Assembly (NCBI RefSeq): GCF_014652415.1
Contig: NZ_BMYT01000003.1
Span: forward strand, 310,001 to 374,000
Length of the DNA: 64,000 nt
DNA from: Affinundibacterium macrobrachii
GTDB taxonomy: Bacteria; Pseudomonadota; Gammaproteobacteria; Burkholderiales; Burkholderiaceae_D
Direction of reading: 5' to 3'
Shown: piece by piece, positions 42,227 to 52,135 of the stretch
Numbering within the stretch: the first letter of the stretch is position 1
How the letters are laid out: each line of letters begins with the position of its first letter
The notes under the pieces: model-generated
Database searches by the model: none
The model's input: only the letters and a program-made list of their open reading frames with translations
What the model was told of the DNA's origin: nothing
Position numbers and translations under genes: made by a program

Positions 42227-42835
42227 TTAAGCAGCTTTCGCATTCAACATTTTTTGTTTCAAAGCTTCATCAGCAGGTTCTTTGCCTATCCAAATACGCA
42301 AGACTGCGTTATAAAAGCTCAAATCATTGATCGTTTCGCCTATCTTTTGACCATTAAACTGGCATACCACACCAGTACCTGGCACCCAATCAAACGTCAG
42401 GATATCGCCCTTCTTTAATACTGGAACCAAGGAAAACATTTTACCGAAGCTAATCATCGGTTTGATTAATTTGGAACGCTCATCAATATCTAGGTTGGCT
42501 CGCAGCCCATCCATAAAGCGCTGCCCTAGATCATCATTACTCAATTCTCGCATCATCACCAGCGTGACACGTTTTGCGCCGGGCATTGCTAAAACGTCCG
42601 CTGTAGTATTTTTTTCCTCTGGCAGATAAAGGGCTGCGACATATACTTTGAAAAACACTTTATACCGAACCCCTGCTCCATTCAGCTTCAAGGATTGAGA
42701 GCCAACTTGTACCGAGTCGTCGAGCTTAACTCCGGATACGGTTACTGTATCGGCCCCTGCACTCAATGAAAACACCGAAGCACATACCATTGCAACGTTG
42801 ACTAAGCCGATTTTGAAGATGAGTGAAAGTTTCAT
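42227..42835 (-). CDS. Secreted chalcone isomerase-like domain protein
   Basis: The 202-residue protein has a signal peptide (about 1-28, ending SLSAGA) and a bacterial chalcone isomerase-like domain, marked by GAGVRYKVFFKVYVAALYLP and LRIWIGKEPADEALKQKML at the end. Bacterial members are not known to act on flavonoids and some bind fatty acids. The enzymatic role is therefore unknown. The gene is transcribed alone and closed by a terminator. Confidence 0.85.
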   Translation of the reverse strand: MKLSLIFKIGLVNVAMVCASVFSLSAGADTVTVSGVKLDDSVQVGSQSLKLNGAGVRYKVFFKVYVAALYLPEEKNTTADVLAMPGAKRVTLVMMRELSNDDLGQRFMDGLRANLDIDERSKLIKPMISFGKMFSLVPVLKKGDILTFDWVPGTGVVCQFNGQKIGETINDLSFYNAVLRIWIGKEPADEALKQKMLNAKAA

Positions 42836-43333
42836 GCTGTCTCCTAAGTTTCTATAATGTCATTCAACAATTTGGCTGAATGCTGATATTTTTTTACTTT
42901 TAGAAGATAGTGAAAAAGCCTAGGAGGTGCAAGCAAATGCAGCAGGAAAAGACAGGATTGGAATAGTTACTCGAAAACTTGCAGCAATTTTCTTAATGAA
43001 AGACTATGCAATTAATATTCAACCTAGCAAAAAATAATCAGAGCCTTGGTTCTACACAAGCATCGACTACGCAACAAGGGAGCAATCAAGAAACAACAAA
43101 GTTCTTTGGCCGGCAACATCGACAGCATCAATCAACAATTACCCACAAAACCTGATCAATTTGCGCAGAATCAAGCAATCAATGATGCTGGAGATCGGTA
43201 ATCCGACATACACTAGTCGCTTACCGCTGAACAATACATACTAGTAACTCAGTTGTAGCGCATTTATGGCTAATCTTCTTTTCGCTGGCCTATCATATTC
43301 ACTGAATACACTGTACATAGTCAGGACAATACA
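42836..43333. other. 498-base gap between divergent genes
   Basis: AT-rich, with no gene of convincing size and no strong hairpin. Promoters of the flanking genes must lie here, but none matches consensus well enough to place. Confidence 0.5.
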
Positions 43334-44746
43334 ATGAAAATTTCATTCCACGGTGCCAACAAAGATGTCACGGGCTCATGTCATTTAATCGAATGTGCAG
43401 GTAAGAAAGTCTTGATTGATTGTGGCTTATTTCAAGGTGGTCGCGATCTTTCTGATGAGAATACCGAAGACTTTGGATTTGATCCTGCAGAAATTGATTA
43501 CTTGCTGTTAACCCACGCCCATCTGGATCACTGTGGTCGCATTCCTTTACTAGTAAAACGAGGATTTAGAGGAGAAATCATCACGAGTGCTGCTAGTAAA
43601 GACTTGGCTCGTCTGGTTTTACTCGATTCTGCACATCTACAAGAGGCCGATGCGCGCGCACAGTTACGCAAACAACAGCGGCACTCACAAAAACGCGTGG
43701 TGCACGATGAACCGCTCTACACTTTATATGATGCCACGCGTAGCTTTGATTTTTTTGGCAGGGTCGCGCACTACAATAAGGCGATCAAAGTTGCTCCCGG
43801 CATTACCGCAACTTTCTATGATGCAGGTCATATACTCGGTTCCGCTAGTATTTATTTAGAATTAAAAGAAGGACGCAAAACGTGTTGGATTGTGTTTTCA
43901 GGCGATATCGGCAGCAAGGGTCGTAAAATTTTACGTGATCCGGTGATTCCACCTCCTGCAGATGTCGTCGTCATGGAAACCACCTACGGCGACCGTCTTC
44001 ATCGCTCACTCGAAGCGTCGGTGGAAGAATTTTATCAAGCGATTAATGACACCTTTCAACATGGTGGCAACGTTATTATTCCGACCTTTGCGCTTGAACG
44101 GGCGCAAGAGATTTTATGGTATTTGCGTGAGGGCGTTGAAAAGGGCAAACTGCCTGCTGCCATGCATATATTTCTTGACTCACCGATGGCGATCTCGGCA
44201 ACCGAAATCTTTCGGGATCATCCTGAATGCTACGACGAAGAAACCGCCAAATTACTCAAACAAAAACGCGATCCATTTCAATTAAATAATTTACACATTA
44301 CACGTGATGCAGCGGACAGCATGGCAATCAATCGCATCACCAGTGGTGCAGTTATTTTAGCTGGATCTGGTATGTGTACTGGAGGTCGAGTAAGGCATCA
44401 TTTAAAACATCATTTGTGGCGCAGAAACGCGAGTGTGATTTTTGTTGGTTTTGCCGCACGAGGCACCTTGGCGAGACAAATTATTGACGGAGCTAGAAGT
44501 GTTCGCTTATTCGGTGAGGAAATTGATGTCAACGCCAATATTTATACCATCAACGGTTTTTCCGCACATGCGGACCGCGCTGAATTATTGGCTTGGCAAA
44601 AGAAAATTACGCCAACACATACAGTCTTAGTACATGGTGAAGAAGAAGTTATGCAAAGCTTTGCATCCCACTTAAAAAATACTGAGATACATATTCCTGA
44701 AAAAAATCAGCGATTTAGCCTGCCTGATTTTAAGATTCTAGATTAA
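43334..44746 (+). CDS. MBL-fold beta-CASP RNA-processing-type hydrolase
   Basis: The 470-residue protein has the metallo-beta-lactamase motif THAHLDHCGR (H61, H63, D65, H66) plus further ligands in DAGHILGSASI and FSGDIG. A beta-CASP insert follows (GNVIIPTFALERAQEIL and SGMCTGGRVRHHL), with the final ligand in NGFSAHADRAELL. This is the CPSF73-like arrangement of bacterial nucleases, without the RNase J C-terminal domain or KH domains. RNA cleavage is inferred from the fold. It appears single, with no terminator before the next gene. Confidence 0.88.
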   Translation: MKISFHGANKDVTGSCHLIECAGKKVLIDCGLFQGGRDLSDENTEDFGFDPAEIDYLLLTHAHLDHCGRIPLLVKRGFRGEIITSAASKDLARLVLLDSAHLQEADARAQLRKQQRHSQKRVVHDEPLYTLYDATRSFDFFGRVAHYNKAIKVAPGITATFYDAGHILGSASIYLELKEGRKTCWIVFSGDIGSKGRKILRDPVIPPPADVVVMETTYGDRLHRSLEASVEEFYQAINDTFQHGGNVIIPTFALERAQEILWYLREGVEKGKLPAAMHIFLDSPMAISATEIFRDHPECYDEETAKLLKQKRDPFQLNNLHITRDAADSMAINRITSGAVILAGSGMCTGGRVRHHLKHHLWRRNASVIFVGFAARGTLARQIIDGARSVRLFGEEIDVNANIYTINGFSAHADRAELLAWQKKITPTHTVLVHGEEEVMQSFASHLKNTEIHIPEKNQRFSLPDFKILD

Positions 44747-44884
44747 GCAAACCCGTATTAAGCATACCTATGTAAAACATTAATTATTCACTACGATTCG
44801 AGCGAGCAAGGTAAAATTTGAGTTCGCTTAAATATGTTTTCACAAAATTGATTTGGGCGAGCTGATCAACGAATTGGAGTTTCT

Positions 44885-45607
44885 ATGTTTTCAAAAAAGA
44901 GTTTGCGCGTTGTTGGTGGTGGATTATTGTTAGCTTGTTCTGGTTTGGCATCGGCAGGAAATGACTTTGCTCAACTCAAAACATTAAGTCAGTCCGAGTT
45001 CAAACGACTCGCAAGCGATTTCACTTCGGTGGCAAGCTATAAAGCGGTGACGCCGGCAGCTGCATTAGGCATTACTGGATTTGATGTAGGTGGCGAATTG
45101 TCTGTTACGCAGTTGGGTAATAGCGCAGTATGGAAGAAAGCCGGGAGCGATGTGTCTACGCTCATCGTTCCACGATTGCATATTCATAAAGGCTTACCTT
45201 TGAATATCGATATTGGCGCATCCTTAAGCGCAGTTCCTGATTCCAATATCAAATTAATGGGCTTAGAAGCACGTTATGCCCTTCTCGAAGGCAATGTCGC
45301 CTTGCCAGCAATTGCGATCCGTGGTGCTTACTCCAAATTATCCGGTGTCAATGAATTGGGGTTCAATAGTAAAAGTGTCGAATTCTTGGTTTCCAAAGGC
45401 TTTGTTATGTTCACACCTTACGTTGGTGCGGGACGTGTGTGGGGTAATCTATCTCCGAATGTCATTGGTTTGAGAAAAGAAAGCACCACCGCGAATAAAT
45501 TATTTGCTGGTCTAAATGCAAATTTGGGCTTGATGAACTTAGCGGCTGAAGTGGATCGCACCGGGGACAATGATACTGTCAGCGTCAAACTCGGATTCCG
45601 TTGGTAA
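44885..45607 (+). CDS. Predicted outer-membrane beta-barrel protein
   Basis: The 240-residue product has a signal peptide (about 1-24, ending LASAG) and a body of alternating amphipathic beta strands, ending in an aromatic residue (SVKLGFRW) as outer-membrane barrels do. I recognise no named family. TGGAG lies six bases before the ATG. Its stop is only 25 bases from the pxpB start, so it may be co-transcribed with the 5-oxoproline genes. A role as porin or small-solute entry path is only a guess. Confidence 0.7.
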   Translation: MFSKKSLRVVGGGLLLACSGLASAGNDFAQLKTLSQSEFKRLASDFTSVASYKAVTPAAALGITGFDVGGELSVTQLGNSAVWKKAGSDVSTLIVPRLHIHKGLPLNIDIGASLSAVPDSNIKLMGLEARYALLEGNVALPAIAIRGAYSKLSGVNELGFNSKSVEFLVSKGFVMFTPYVGAGRVWGNLSPNVIGLRKESTTANKLFAGLNANLGLMNLAAEVDRTGDNDTVSVKLGFRW

Positions 45608-45632
45608 ATTTCTACACAACTTGAGGCTCTCA

Positions 45633-46313
45633 GTGAATGCAACGCATCAACAACATCAAACATTGAAGCCTCAATTTTCCTACTACTTGCTCGGCGAAAG
45701 ATCGGCTGTGATGCAGTCGGTTTCCACACACATCGACCTCGATTGCCAGCGCCTAATTTGGGCGATTGCGCAAAAAATACAAACACGAAAGATTTGTATC
45801 GATGTGGTTCCTGGCATGAATAATCTAACGCTAGTTTTCGATCCAATACACCATCCACCGCAAGCCATCTTGGCACAATTAGCCGAACTGGCTGCAACTA
45901 CTGAAGTGACAGAATCAGCGACACGGCATGTACAAATTCCGGTGAAATATGGTGCGCAATATGGTCCAGATTTGGCGATCGTCGCAGATCATTGCCAGCT
46001 GAGTACCGATGAAGTGATTCAACTACATAGCGAAGCTAACTACTTGGTTTACTTTCTTGGATTCCAGCCAGGTTTTGCCTACCTTGGCGGCTTAAATCCG
46101 CAATTAGCAACTCCAAGGAAAACCGAACCGCGTACAAGAATCGAAGCTGGTTCAGTTGGGATTGGCGGCAATCAAACTGGCATTTATCCGGCAGCTAGCC
46201 CCGGTGGTTGGCAAATTATTGGTCACACCTCACTACGCCTGTTTGATCCACATAGATCGTCTGCTAGCTTGTTGCAACCCGGCGATACAGTAAGCTTTAT
46301 TGTCGAAGACTGA
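45633..46313 (+). CDS. pxpB: 5-oxoprolinase subunit PxpB
   Basis: The 226-residue protein is of the KipI/allophanate hydrolase subunit 1 type, with YLVYFLGFQPGFAYLGGL, RIEAGSVGIGGNQTGIYP and SPGGWQIIGHT as family marks. PxpA, PxpB and PxpC together hydrolyse 5-oxoproline to glutamate with ATP. I chose the GTG at 45633 because GAGG lies six bases before it. A longer frame from 45570 would run into the upstream coding region. PxpC follows after two bases. Confidence 0.92.
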   Translation: MNATHQQHQTLKPQFSYYLLGERSAVMQSVSTHIDLDCQRLIWAIAQKIQTRKICIDVVPGMNNLTLVFDPIHHPPQAILAQLAELAATTEVTESATRHVQIPVKYGAQYGPDLAIVADHCQLSTDEVIQLHSEANYLVYFLGFQPGFAYLGGLNPQLATPRKTEPRTRIEAGSVGIGGNQTGIYPAASPGGWQIIGHTSLRLFDPHRSSASLLQPGDTVSFIVED

Positions 46314-46315
46314 GC

Positions 46316-47287
46316 ATGAACAATCAAGCTGCGCTATCGCAAATTAGTATATTGAAATCGGGTATCCAAACCACGATTCAAGACCTTGGCCGAACTGGCT
46401 ATCGTCACCTTGGCATCGCACAAGCGGGCGCACTGGATCGCTATTCACTGATTCTTGCCAACAAACTGGTCGGCAATCCTGAACACTGTGCTGGCATTGA
46501 AATAATGATTGGTCCAGTTGAAATTCAATTTCATCGCGACACTTGGTTTGCCTTATGCGGTGCCAATTTTGGCGCAGAACTCAACGGTCGACCCATCGCC
46601 AAGGCGTGGCGACATTTTGCCCGTGCTGGTCAAACTTTAGTGTTACGCGGTGCGATTAAGGAAGCTTTAGCCTACATGGCAGTTGATGGTGGCATTCACA
46701 ACGAAATCATCCTCGGTTCTCGCGCAACTGACATGCAAGCTGGCATTGGCGGGCATTTCGGCAGAGCATTGAAAAAAGGCGATCAGCTGAACATCGGTAC
46801 ACCACGACATTTTCAACGCTCCGTCGGCGTTCAGCAAAGAATATGGACACCTGAGGTCCGCGCGATCCGAGGCCCAGAGTATTCCCACTTTGATAGCGAT
46901 TCACAAAGGAAATTTTGGCGGCAAGCTTGGAAAGTGAGTAGCCAAAGCAATCGTATGGGATATCGCCTGATTGGCGAAGCCAATGACAAACGCAGTAGCA
47001 ACCAACTGACCCGCATCGAACAAAAAGAATTGCTGTCGCATGGTGTTATACCCGGAGTGGTCCAAGTACCCGCTAACGGCCAGCCTATCGTCTTACTGGC
47101 CGATTGCCAAACCACTGGCGGCTATCCCAAAATAGCCTGTGTAATCGAAGCCGATTTATGGAAAATTGCGCAAACCCCGATTGGCCAACACTTTTGTTTT
47201 ATCGAAGTCGACCACGCACTTGCGATTGAAGCACAACAAAAATGGCAACGCGAACTTGCAAGAATTCATGGTGCAGCCAATGTCTAA
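46316..47287 (+). CDS. pxpC: 5-oxoprolinase subunit PxpC
   Basis: The 323-residue protein is of the KipA/allophanate hydrolase subunit 2 type, starting with ILKSGIQTTIQDLGRTGYRH and carrying GAKDRY-like GALDRYSLILANKL, and SHGVIPGVVQVPANGQPIVL. With PxpB it forms the ATP-using part of the bacterial 5-oxoprolinase. Its 3' end overlaps the pxpA start, indicating translational coupling. Confidence 0.93.
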   Translation: MNNQAALSQISILKSGIQTTIQDLGRTGYRHLGIAQAGALDRYSLILANKLVGNPEHCAGIEIMIGPVEIQFHRDTWFALCGANFGAELNGRPIAKAWRHFARAGQTLVLRGAIKEALAYMAVDGGIHNEIILGSRATDMQAGIGGHFGRALKKGDQLNIGTPRHFQRSVGVQQRIWTPEVRAIRGPEYSHFDSDSQRKFWRQAWKVSSQSNRMGYRLIGEANDKRSSNQLTRIEQKELLSHGVIPGVVQVPANGQPIVLLADCQTTGGYPKIACVIEADLWKIAQTPIGQHFCFIEVDHALAIEAQQKWQRELARIHGAANV

Positions 47288-48050
47288 AGCGATACAAAAA
47301 AATTCCAGAGTCATCGATCTCAATGCCGATCTAGGTGAAGGTGGTGCCTACGATGCAGAAATTCTCCAGATCGTAAGCTCTGCCAATATTGCCTGTGGCG
47401 GTCATACTGGCGATCAACAAAGTATGCGTGAATCGGTACGATTAGCGAAGGCACACAAGGTTGCGATAGGCGCACACCCCAGTTTTGTCGATAGAGTCAA
47501 CTTTGGCAGAAGCGCACAGAACCCGCATCCTGATCTGCTATTCCAGCAGCTATGCGAGCAAGTAAGCCAGTTAGCAAACATTGCCAAACAAGAGAACTAC
47601 CCCCTGCAACATCTCAAGCCACATGGCGCTTTGTACAATCAAGCGGCGCATGATGCGGTGTTAGGGGAAGTCATCATCCGCGTAATTCGCGCTTGTGACC
47701 CATCACTGACCTTAATTGGCTTAGCCGGAAGCGCACTTCTGACACAAGCGCAAAACGCTGGAATAAAAACAAAAGCAGAAGCGTTCGCCGATCGTCGCTA
47801 TAACAAAGACGCAACTCTGCGTGCGCGTAGTTTCGCCGATGCGTGTATTGAAAGTGACGATGATGCGATACAACAAGTACTGAATTTAATCGAACAGCAA
47901 CAAGTTGTTTCTGTAGATGGGCAGAAGATACATATAGAAGCTCAGACGATTTGCGTACATGGTGATGGCGAACACGCCTTACATTTACTCAAAAGCATAC
48001 GTGACAAATGCACCGAGCTCGGCTATACAATCCAATCAGTATGTCATTAG
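47280..48050 (+). CDS. pxpA: 5-oxoprolinase subunit PxpA (LamB/YcsF family)
   Basis: The roughly 256-residue protein begins, after a short leader, with VIDLNADLGEGGAYDAEIL and has SSANIACGGHTGD, AIGAHPSF, HLKPHGALYNQ and AEAFADRRY, the full LamB/YcsF signature with likely metal ligands (D, H, H). Two ATGs fit the start, 47268 and 47280; both overlap pxpC. A longer in-frame extension to 47166 would lie inside pxpC and is rejected. A hairpin starts just after the stop. Confidence 0.95.
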   Translation: MSKAIQKNSRVIDLNADLGEGGAYDAEILQIVSSANIACGGHTGDQQSMRESVRLAKAHKVAIGAHPSFVDRVNFGRSAQNPHPDLLFQQLCEQVSQLANIAKQENYPLQHLKPHGALYNQAAHDAVLGEVIIRVIRACDPSLTLIGLAGSALLTQAQNAGIKTKAEAFADRRYNKDATLRARSFADACIESDDDAIQQVLNLIEQQQVVSVDGQKIHIEAQTICVHGDGEHALHLLKSIRDKCTELGYTIQSVCH

Positions 48051-48084
48051 CGATGCTCGCAACAAGATTGCTACGAGAGCATCG
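48051..48084 (+). repeat. Intercistronic hairpin between pxpA and the DUF969 gene
   Basis: CGATGCTC (48051-48058) and GAGCATCG (48077-48084) pair perfectly around an 18-base loop, directly after the pxpA stop. No T run follows. It could stabilise or attenuate the operon mRNA. Confidence 0.45.
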
Positions 48085-48161
48085 GGACATCGGGGCATCG
48101 GTATTCAACTTGACGAACAACTTATCCATAAATCTAAAAATACTTAAGGGAGATAAAGACA

Positions 48162-48878
48162 ATGGACAGCAATCTATGGTTGCCGCTGATTGGTATTCCA
48201 ATTATTGTCGCCGGCTTTGCGCTACGATTTAATCCGCTTATGGTTGTCATCGCTGCTGGCATGGCAACCGGTTTAGCAGTTGGTATGGATCTAGGACTAT
48301 TGCTAGAAACTTTTGGCGAGAAATTTATGAATAGCCGTCAATTGGCAAGCATCCTATTGATCCTTCCAGTGATTGCGATCCTTGAGAGATACGGATTAAA
48401 AGAGCGCGCGCAAAGCTGGGTTAGCGGAATTCGAAGTGCTACCGCAGGACGCATCTTGATGCTGTACTTTGTACTGCGTCAATTTACTTGCTCACTCGGA
48501 CTAATTAGTTTGGGCGGGCAAGCCCAAACGGTTCGCCCTCTGCTGTTTCCTATGGCTGAAGGCGCGGCACTATCGAAGTATGGTGAGTTACCAGAGAATT
48601 TACGTCAAAAAATAGCAGCCCATGCAGCTGCTTGTGACAATGTCGCCTTATTTTTTGGTGAAGATATTTTCATTGCTTTCGGTGCAGTTTTATTGATGAC
48701 TGGCTTCTTGAAAGAAAATGGCATCACCGATGTTGAACCTTTAATGATTGGTTTATGGGCCATCCCTACCGCGATCTGTGCGTTGGTAATTCACTTAATT
48801 CGACTGTCATGGTTAGACGCACAAATTGCACGCGATGTACAAACTTGGCAGCAACAACAAACTGGAGTACGCGCATGA
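48162..48878 (+). CDS. DUF969 membrane protein, probable half of a 5-oxoproline transporter
   Basis: The 238-residue protein has about five hydrophobic segments (WLPLIGIPIIVAGFALRF, LMVVIAAGMATGLAVGM and later ones) and a conserved middle with LRQFTCSLGLISLGGQAQTVRPL. GGGAGA precedes the ATG. The family is always seen with DUF979. Position between pxpA and pcp, with both products directly involved in 5-oxoproline, points to uptake of that compound, but this is inference from context. Confidence 0.8.
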   Translation: MDSNLWLPLIGIPIIVAGFALRFNPLMVVIAAGMATGLAVGMDLGLLLETFGEKFMNSRQLASILLILPVIAILERYGLKERAQSWVSGIRSATAGRILMLYFVLRQFTCSLGLISLGGQAQTVRPLLFPMAEGAALSKYGELPENLRQKIAAHAAACDNVALFFGEDIFIAFGAVLLMTGFLKENGITDVEPLMIGLWAIPTAICALVIHLIRLSWLDAQIARDVQTWQQQQTGVRA

Positions 48879-49876
48879 ATGCGACAAATCAAAGCGCGCT
48901 TAGCATCATCAGCATTCAAGTCATTTTCTACTTAATCGGTATCGTCGTGATGGCAATTGCTTGGTTGAGCATACGTGATCGGAGTAATCCGAAACGTTAT
49001 ACAACGGGGCTGTTTTGGTTTCTATTCGGCATAGGATTTTTATTTGGCGATGCAATGATCGCGACTTTGGGCAAATCATTGAGCTACAAGATACTTGGTG
49101 GCATCGTGATGCTATTGGCATTGATTGCTGGCAGTAATTTACTAGGTAGTGGTCAACATCCAGCGCAAGCAAATTGGGATAAGGCGGCATTTGCAGGTCG
49201 ATTCAAAAATAAACTGTTTTTACCTGCAATCGCGATTCCGATTATTACTGTGATTTTGAGTAGTCTAGGGAAAGACCTCAAAATTGGTGAGTACTTTATA
49301 CTCGATCAAAAAAATCTGACCTTGGCTTGTCTCACCATCGCCTGTATTTTCAGCCTGATCTATGCTTACTTCATTACCGGTGGAACACCAGTGGTCGCGG
49401 TGCAAGAATCAAGACGTTTAGTCGATGCGATGGGTTGGGCCCTGATCTTACCTTTGATGTTGGCAATGTTAGGTGGCGTGTTTGTTGCTGCCAAAACAGG
49501 ACAATCGATCCAAAACCTAGTGACGATGTTTGTTGATCCAAGCAGTCGCCTCGCCTTAATCGTGATTTACTGTCTCGGCATGGCGCTGTTTACGATGGTG
49601 ATGGGAAATGCCTTTGCCGCATTTCCTGTTATGGCAGCAGGGATTGCCTTACCGTTTTTAATCCTGCAGCATCATGCTAGTCCAGCACCATTAGTAGCGA
49701 TTGGCATGCTATCTGGCTATTGCGGTACTTTGATGACGCCGATGGCAGCCAACTTCAATATCATCCCAGCTGCGCTATTAGAATTAAAAGACAAATATCT
49801 AGTCATCAAATATCAAATTCCAACCGCGATAGCCGTCTTAATCTGCAATATGATTTTGATGTACTTTCTGGTTTAA
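48875..49876 (+). CDS. DUF979 membrane protein, partner of DUF969
   Basis: The 334-residue protein has about nine or ten predicted membrane helices and the conserved end SGYCGTLMTPMAANFNIIPAALLELKD. The start overlaps the DUF969 stop (ATGA), so the two are made in fixed ratio and probably form one carrier. A frame reaching upstream to 48755 would lie inside DUF969 and is rejected. No ATP-binding protein is near, so a secondary carrier is more likely than an ABC system. Confidence 0.82.
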   Translation: MNATNQSALSIISIQVIFYLIGIVVMAIAWLSIRDRSNPKRYTTGLFWFLFGIGFLFGDAMIATLGKSLSYKILGGIVMLLALIAGSNLLGSGQHPAQANWDKAAFAGRFKNKLFLPAIAIPIITVILSSLGKDLKIGEYFILDQKNLTLACLTIACIFSLIYAYFITGGTPVVAVQESRRLVDAMGWALILPLMLAMLGGVFVAAKTGQSIQNLVTMFVDPSSRLALIVIYCLGMALFTMVMGNAFAAFPVMAAGIALPFLILQHHASPAPLVAIGMLSGYCGTLMTPMAANFNIIPAALLELKDKYLVIKYQIPTAIAVLICNMILMYFLV

Positions 49877-49901
49877 TTTTTTCATACACAAAGTGCGAGC
49901 T

Positions 49902-50564
49902 ATGCCAACCATCTTACTCACTGGCTTCGAACCATTCGATCGAGAAACGATCAATCCATCTTGGGAACTTGTTCAACTATTTGTCGAACGAAGCTTTGGT
50001 GAACATTATCAAGTACAAGTGGCACAATTAGCCTGTGAATTCGGCAATGCGATTGATCAGCTAGTTGATTTACTCGATCGCCATCAACCAGAAATCGTCG
50101 TATGTATAGGGCAAGCTGGCGGCAGAGCGGATTTCAGTATTGAAAGAGTGGCGATCAATCTCGATGATGCACGGATTCCTGATAATGCAGGTGCTCAACC
50201 GATTGATCAATCCATCGTCGCCGATGGACCTGCCGCCTATTTTTCAAGCTTACCGCTGAAGAAAATTATTAGAAAATTACGTGATCACGGTATTCCTACC
50301 AACATCTCTCATACCGCTGGCACCTATGTCTGCAACCACGTGTTTTACGGTTTGATGCATTATGCCAACACCCATCCACAATTACGACATGCGGGATTCG
50401 TCCACATCCCCTACCTCCCTGCGCAAGCCTGCCACCATCCAGGCGCGGCCAGCATGTCGCTGGAGTCACTAGAAAAAGCACTCGTTCTCCTAGTAGAAAC
50501 GATCTTAGATGAAGATCCATTCACAGATACTTCGATGCAATTTAGCGCAGGAACTATTTGTTAA
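49902..50564 (+). CDS. pcp: Pyrrolidone-carboxylate peptidase
   Basis: Pcp removes N-terminal pyroglutamate from peptides. The 220-residue cysteine peptidase starts ILLTGFEPFDRETINPSWE; catalytic Glu lies in the RADFSIERVAIN region, the cysteine in SHTAGTYVCNHVFYGL and the histidine in GFVHIPYLPAQ. The ATG at 49902 is preferred to a GTG nine bases upstream. It lies 25 bases after the DUF979 stop, completing a peptide-to-glutamate route with pxpABC. Confidence 0.94.
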   Translation: MPTILLTGFEPFDRETINPSWELVQLFVERSFGEHYQVQVAQLACEFGNAIDQLVDLLDRHQPEIVVCIGQAGGRADFSIERVAINLDDARIPDNAGAQPIDQSIVADGPAAYFSSLPLKKIIRKLRDHGIPTNISHTAGTYVCNHVFYGLMHYANTHPQLRHAGFVHIPYLPAQACHHPGAASMSLESLEKALVLLVETILDEDPFTDTSMQFSAGTIC

Positions 50565-50856
50565 TTACCAACTTATCAAAATTGAGCGTGCAATGTGAAT
50601 ATAAAAAATTTCCTTCACGCAGTTTTTTTCATGCAATAAGCGCAAAATATTGTTTAGAATCATTTGTAGAGGAGCTATGACTTGATCTCGAAAAAGATCA
50701 TAGAACGCAGGTAAATGATCCAATCGAAAAAAGCTAACGAGAAAAAATAGACGAACTAGCATCAAGCTGAATACCCAACTCCTAAGAAAATTAAGGTTTA
50801 GGGCTGCAAGTTGTTAAATAAAAAGTTAATGCAAGATTGAATTGGGATAAGTGATT

Positions 50857-52008
50857 ATGCAAAACGATTTTTTTCGTCAACCCGCTTTTGCCTATCTGGC
50901 TGGATTCATAGGCATCGCGACTAGCTTTACGTTAGCGTGGCGTCAATCTAGCCTACTTAGCTTTTCTTTATTTGCTTTATCCGCATTAGTGATTGGCTTG
51001 CTTGTCCTCAGCCTACTGCGCAGTTTTGCGATGCTCAATGCAGACGAACTCACAAACGAACAATTCGGCAGCAGTGCCAACACAGTCAATGAATTACGTG
51101 AGTTATTAACGAATGTTCTGCCAATTTGGGAGGCGCACGTGGAATCTGTGCGTTCACAATCAGAATCTTCTGTGCATGATTTAATTAATAGCTTTTCTTC
51201 GATGGTAAGTGAGCTCGATAAAGCGGGCTTTGAAGGTGTCAGTAATGTTGATCGTCACACTGCGCAAAACTCGGATGTCACAATCACCCTACTTCAACTC
51301 TGCAAAAAGGAATTGGCACCATTGATTAACTCTTTATCTCAAATGATAGAGAGTAAGGACGAATTATTAACTTGTATTCGGGATCTCGCCAAAGCAACCA
51401 GCGATATGTCGAGTATGGCTCAAGACGTAGGCCAGATCGCCGCACAAACCAATCTGCTGGCGATTAACGCTGCGATTGAAGCAGCGCGTGTTGGCGTGCA
51501 AGGCAGAGGCTTTGCAGTTGTGGCAGATGAAGTACGAAAACTATCGCAGCGCTCGGCAGAAACTGGCAAACACATGGCGGAGCGCGTCAACCATATTGCA
51601 AACGTAACCAAAGTCGCATTAAATACGGCAGACCGCTCGGCAGTGCAAGACAAACGTATCTTAGAAATTTCAGGCGATGTGGTCAGAGACGTTTTGTCTC
51701 ATGTGCAAACACTAGGCGATACCGCTGAGCAAATGCGACATCATGGCAATATCATCCGTACAGACATTGAAAACCTGATGGTGGCATTACAGTTCCAAGA
51801 TCGAATTAGCCAAATTCTACAAGTCGTCAAAGATGACATGGACAAGCTATCTCAACTTGCCGACAATCTACATCAATCTACAGTACCCACTCCAGACACG
51901 TGGCTGGCGGGGTTAAAAGATACGTATACGATGGAAGAAGAACTGCGTCGCCACAATAAGTCACCACAAGCGAATGAGGAAAAGGAATCTGAGATTACCT
52001 TCTTCTAA
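50857..52008 (+). CDS. Short MCP-like transducer without large sensor domain
   Basis: The roughly 383-residue protein has two membrane helices (about 9-27 and 31-50) with almost no periplasmic loop, then a coiled coil with the chemoreceptor tip [20 protein letters not shown] and [18 protein letters not shown]. The later segment [12 protein letters not shown] recurs in short MCP-like proteins. No HAMP domain or terminal CheR-tether pentapeptide is seen. The 286 bases upstream of the gene hold no other gene. It precedes the large hybrid kinase by 127 bases, so cooperation is plausible. Confidence 0.85.
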   Translation: MQNDFFRQPAFAYLAGFIGIATSFTLAWRQSSLLSFSLFALSALVIGLLVLSLLRSFAMLNADELTNEQFGSSANTVNELRELLTNVLPIWEAHVESVRSQSESSVHDLINSFSSMVSELDKAGFEGVSNVDRHTAQNSDVTITLLQLCKKELAPLINSLSQMIESKDELLTCIRDLAKATSDMSSMAQDVGQIAAQTNLLAINAAIEAARVGVQGRGFAVVADEVRKLSQRSAETGKHMAERVNHIANVTKVALNTADRSAVQDKRILEISGDVVRDVLSHVQTLGDTAEQMRHHGNIIRTDIENLMVALQFQDRISQILQVVKDDMDKLSQLADNLHQSTVPTPDTWLAGLKDTYTMEEELRRHNKSPQANEEKESEITFF

Positions 52009-52135
52009 ACTAACTCACCACTTGAACGAATCGTAAAAATAAAGTTAACGACAGCTAAGTTAGTCTTGGTAGTTGGTCTTAATAGCTACGCACCATTAAC
52101 TTGTTTTCTTGATCGACGCTACTACGGAGTTTTGC

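Noticed and set aside
45418..45897. 159-codon minus-strand frame across the outer-membrane protein and pxpB
   Set aside because: It is antisense to two supported genes and shows no family motif.
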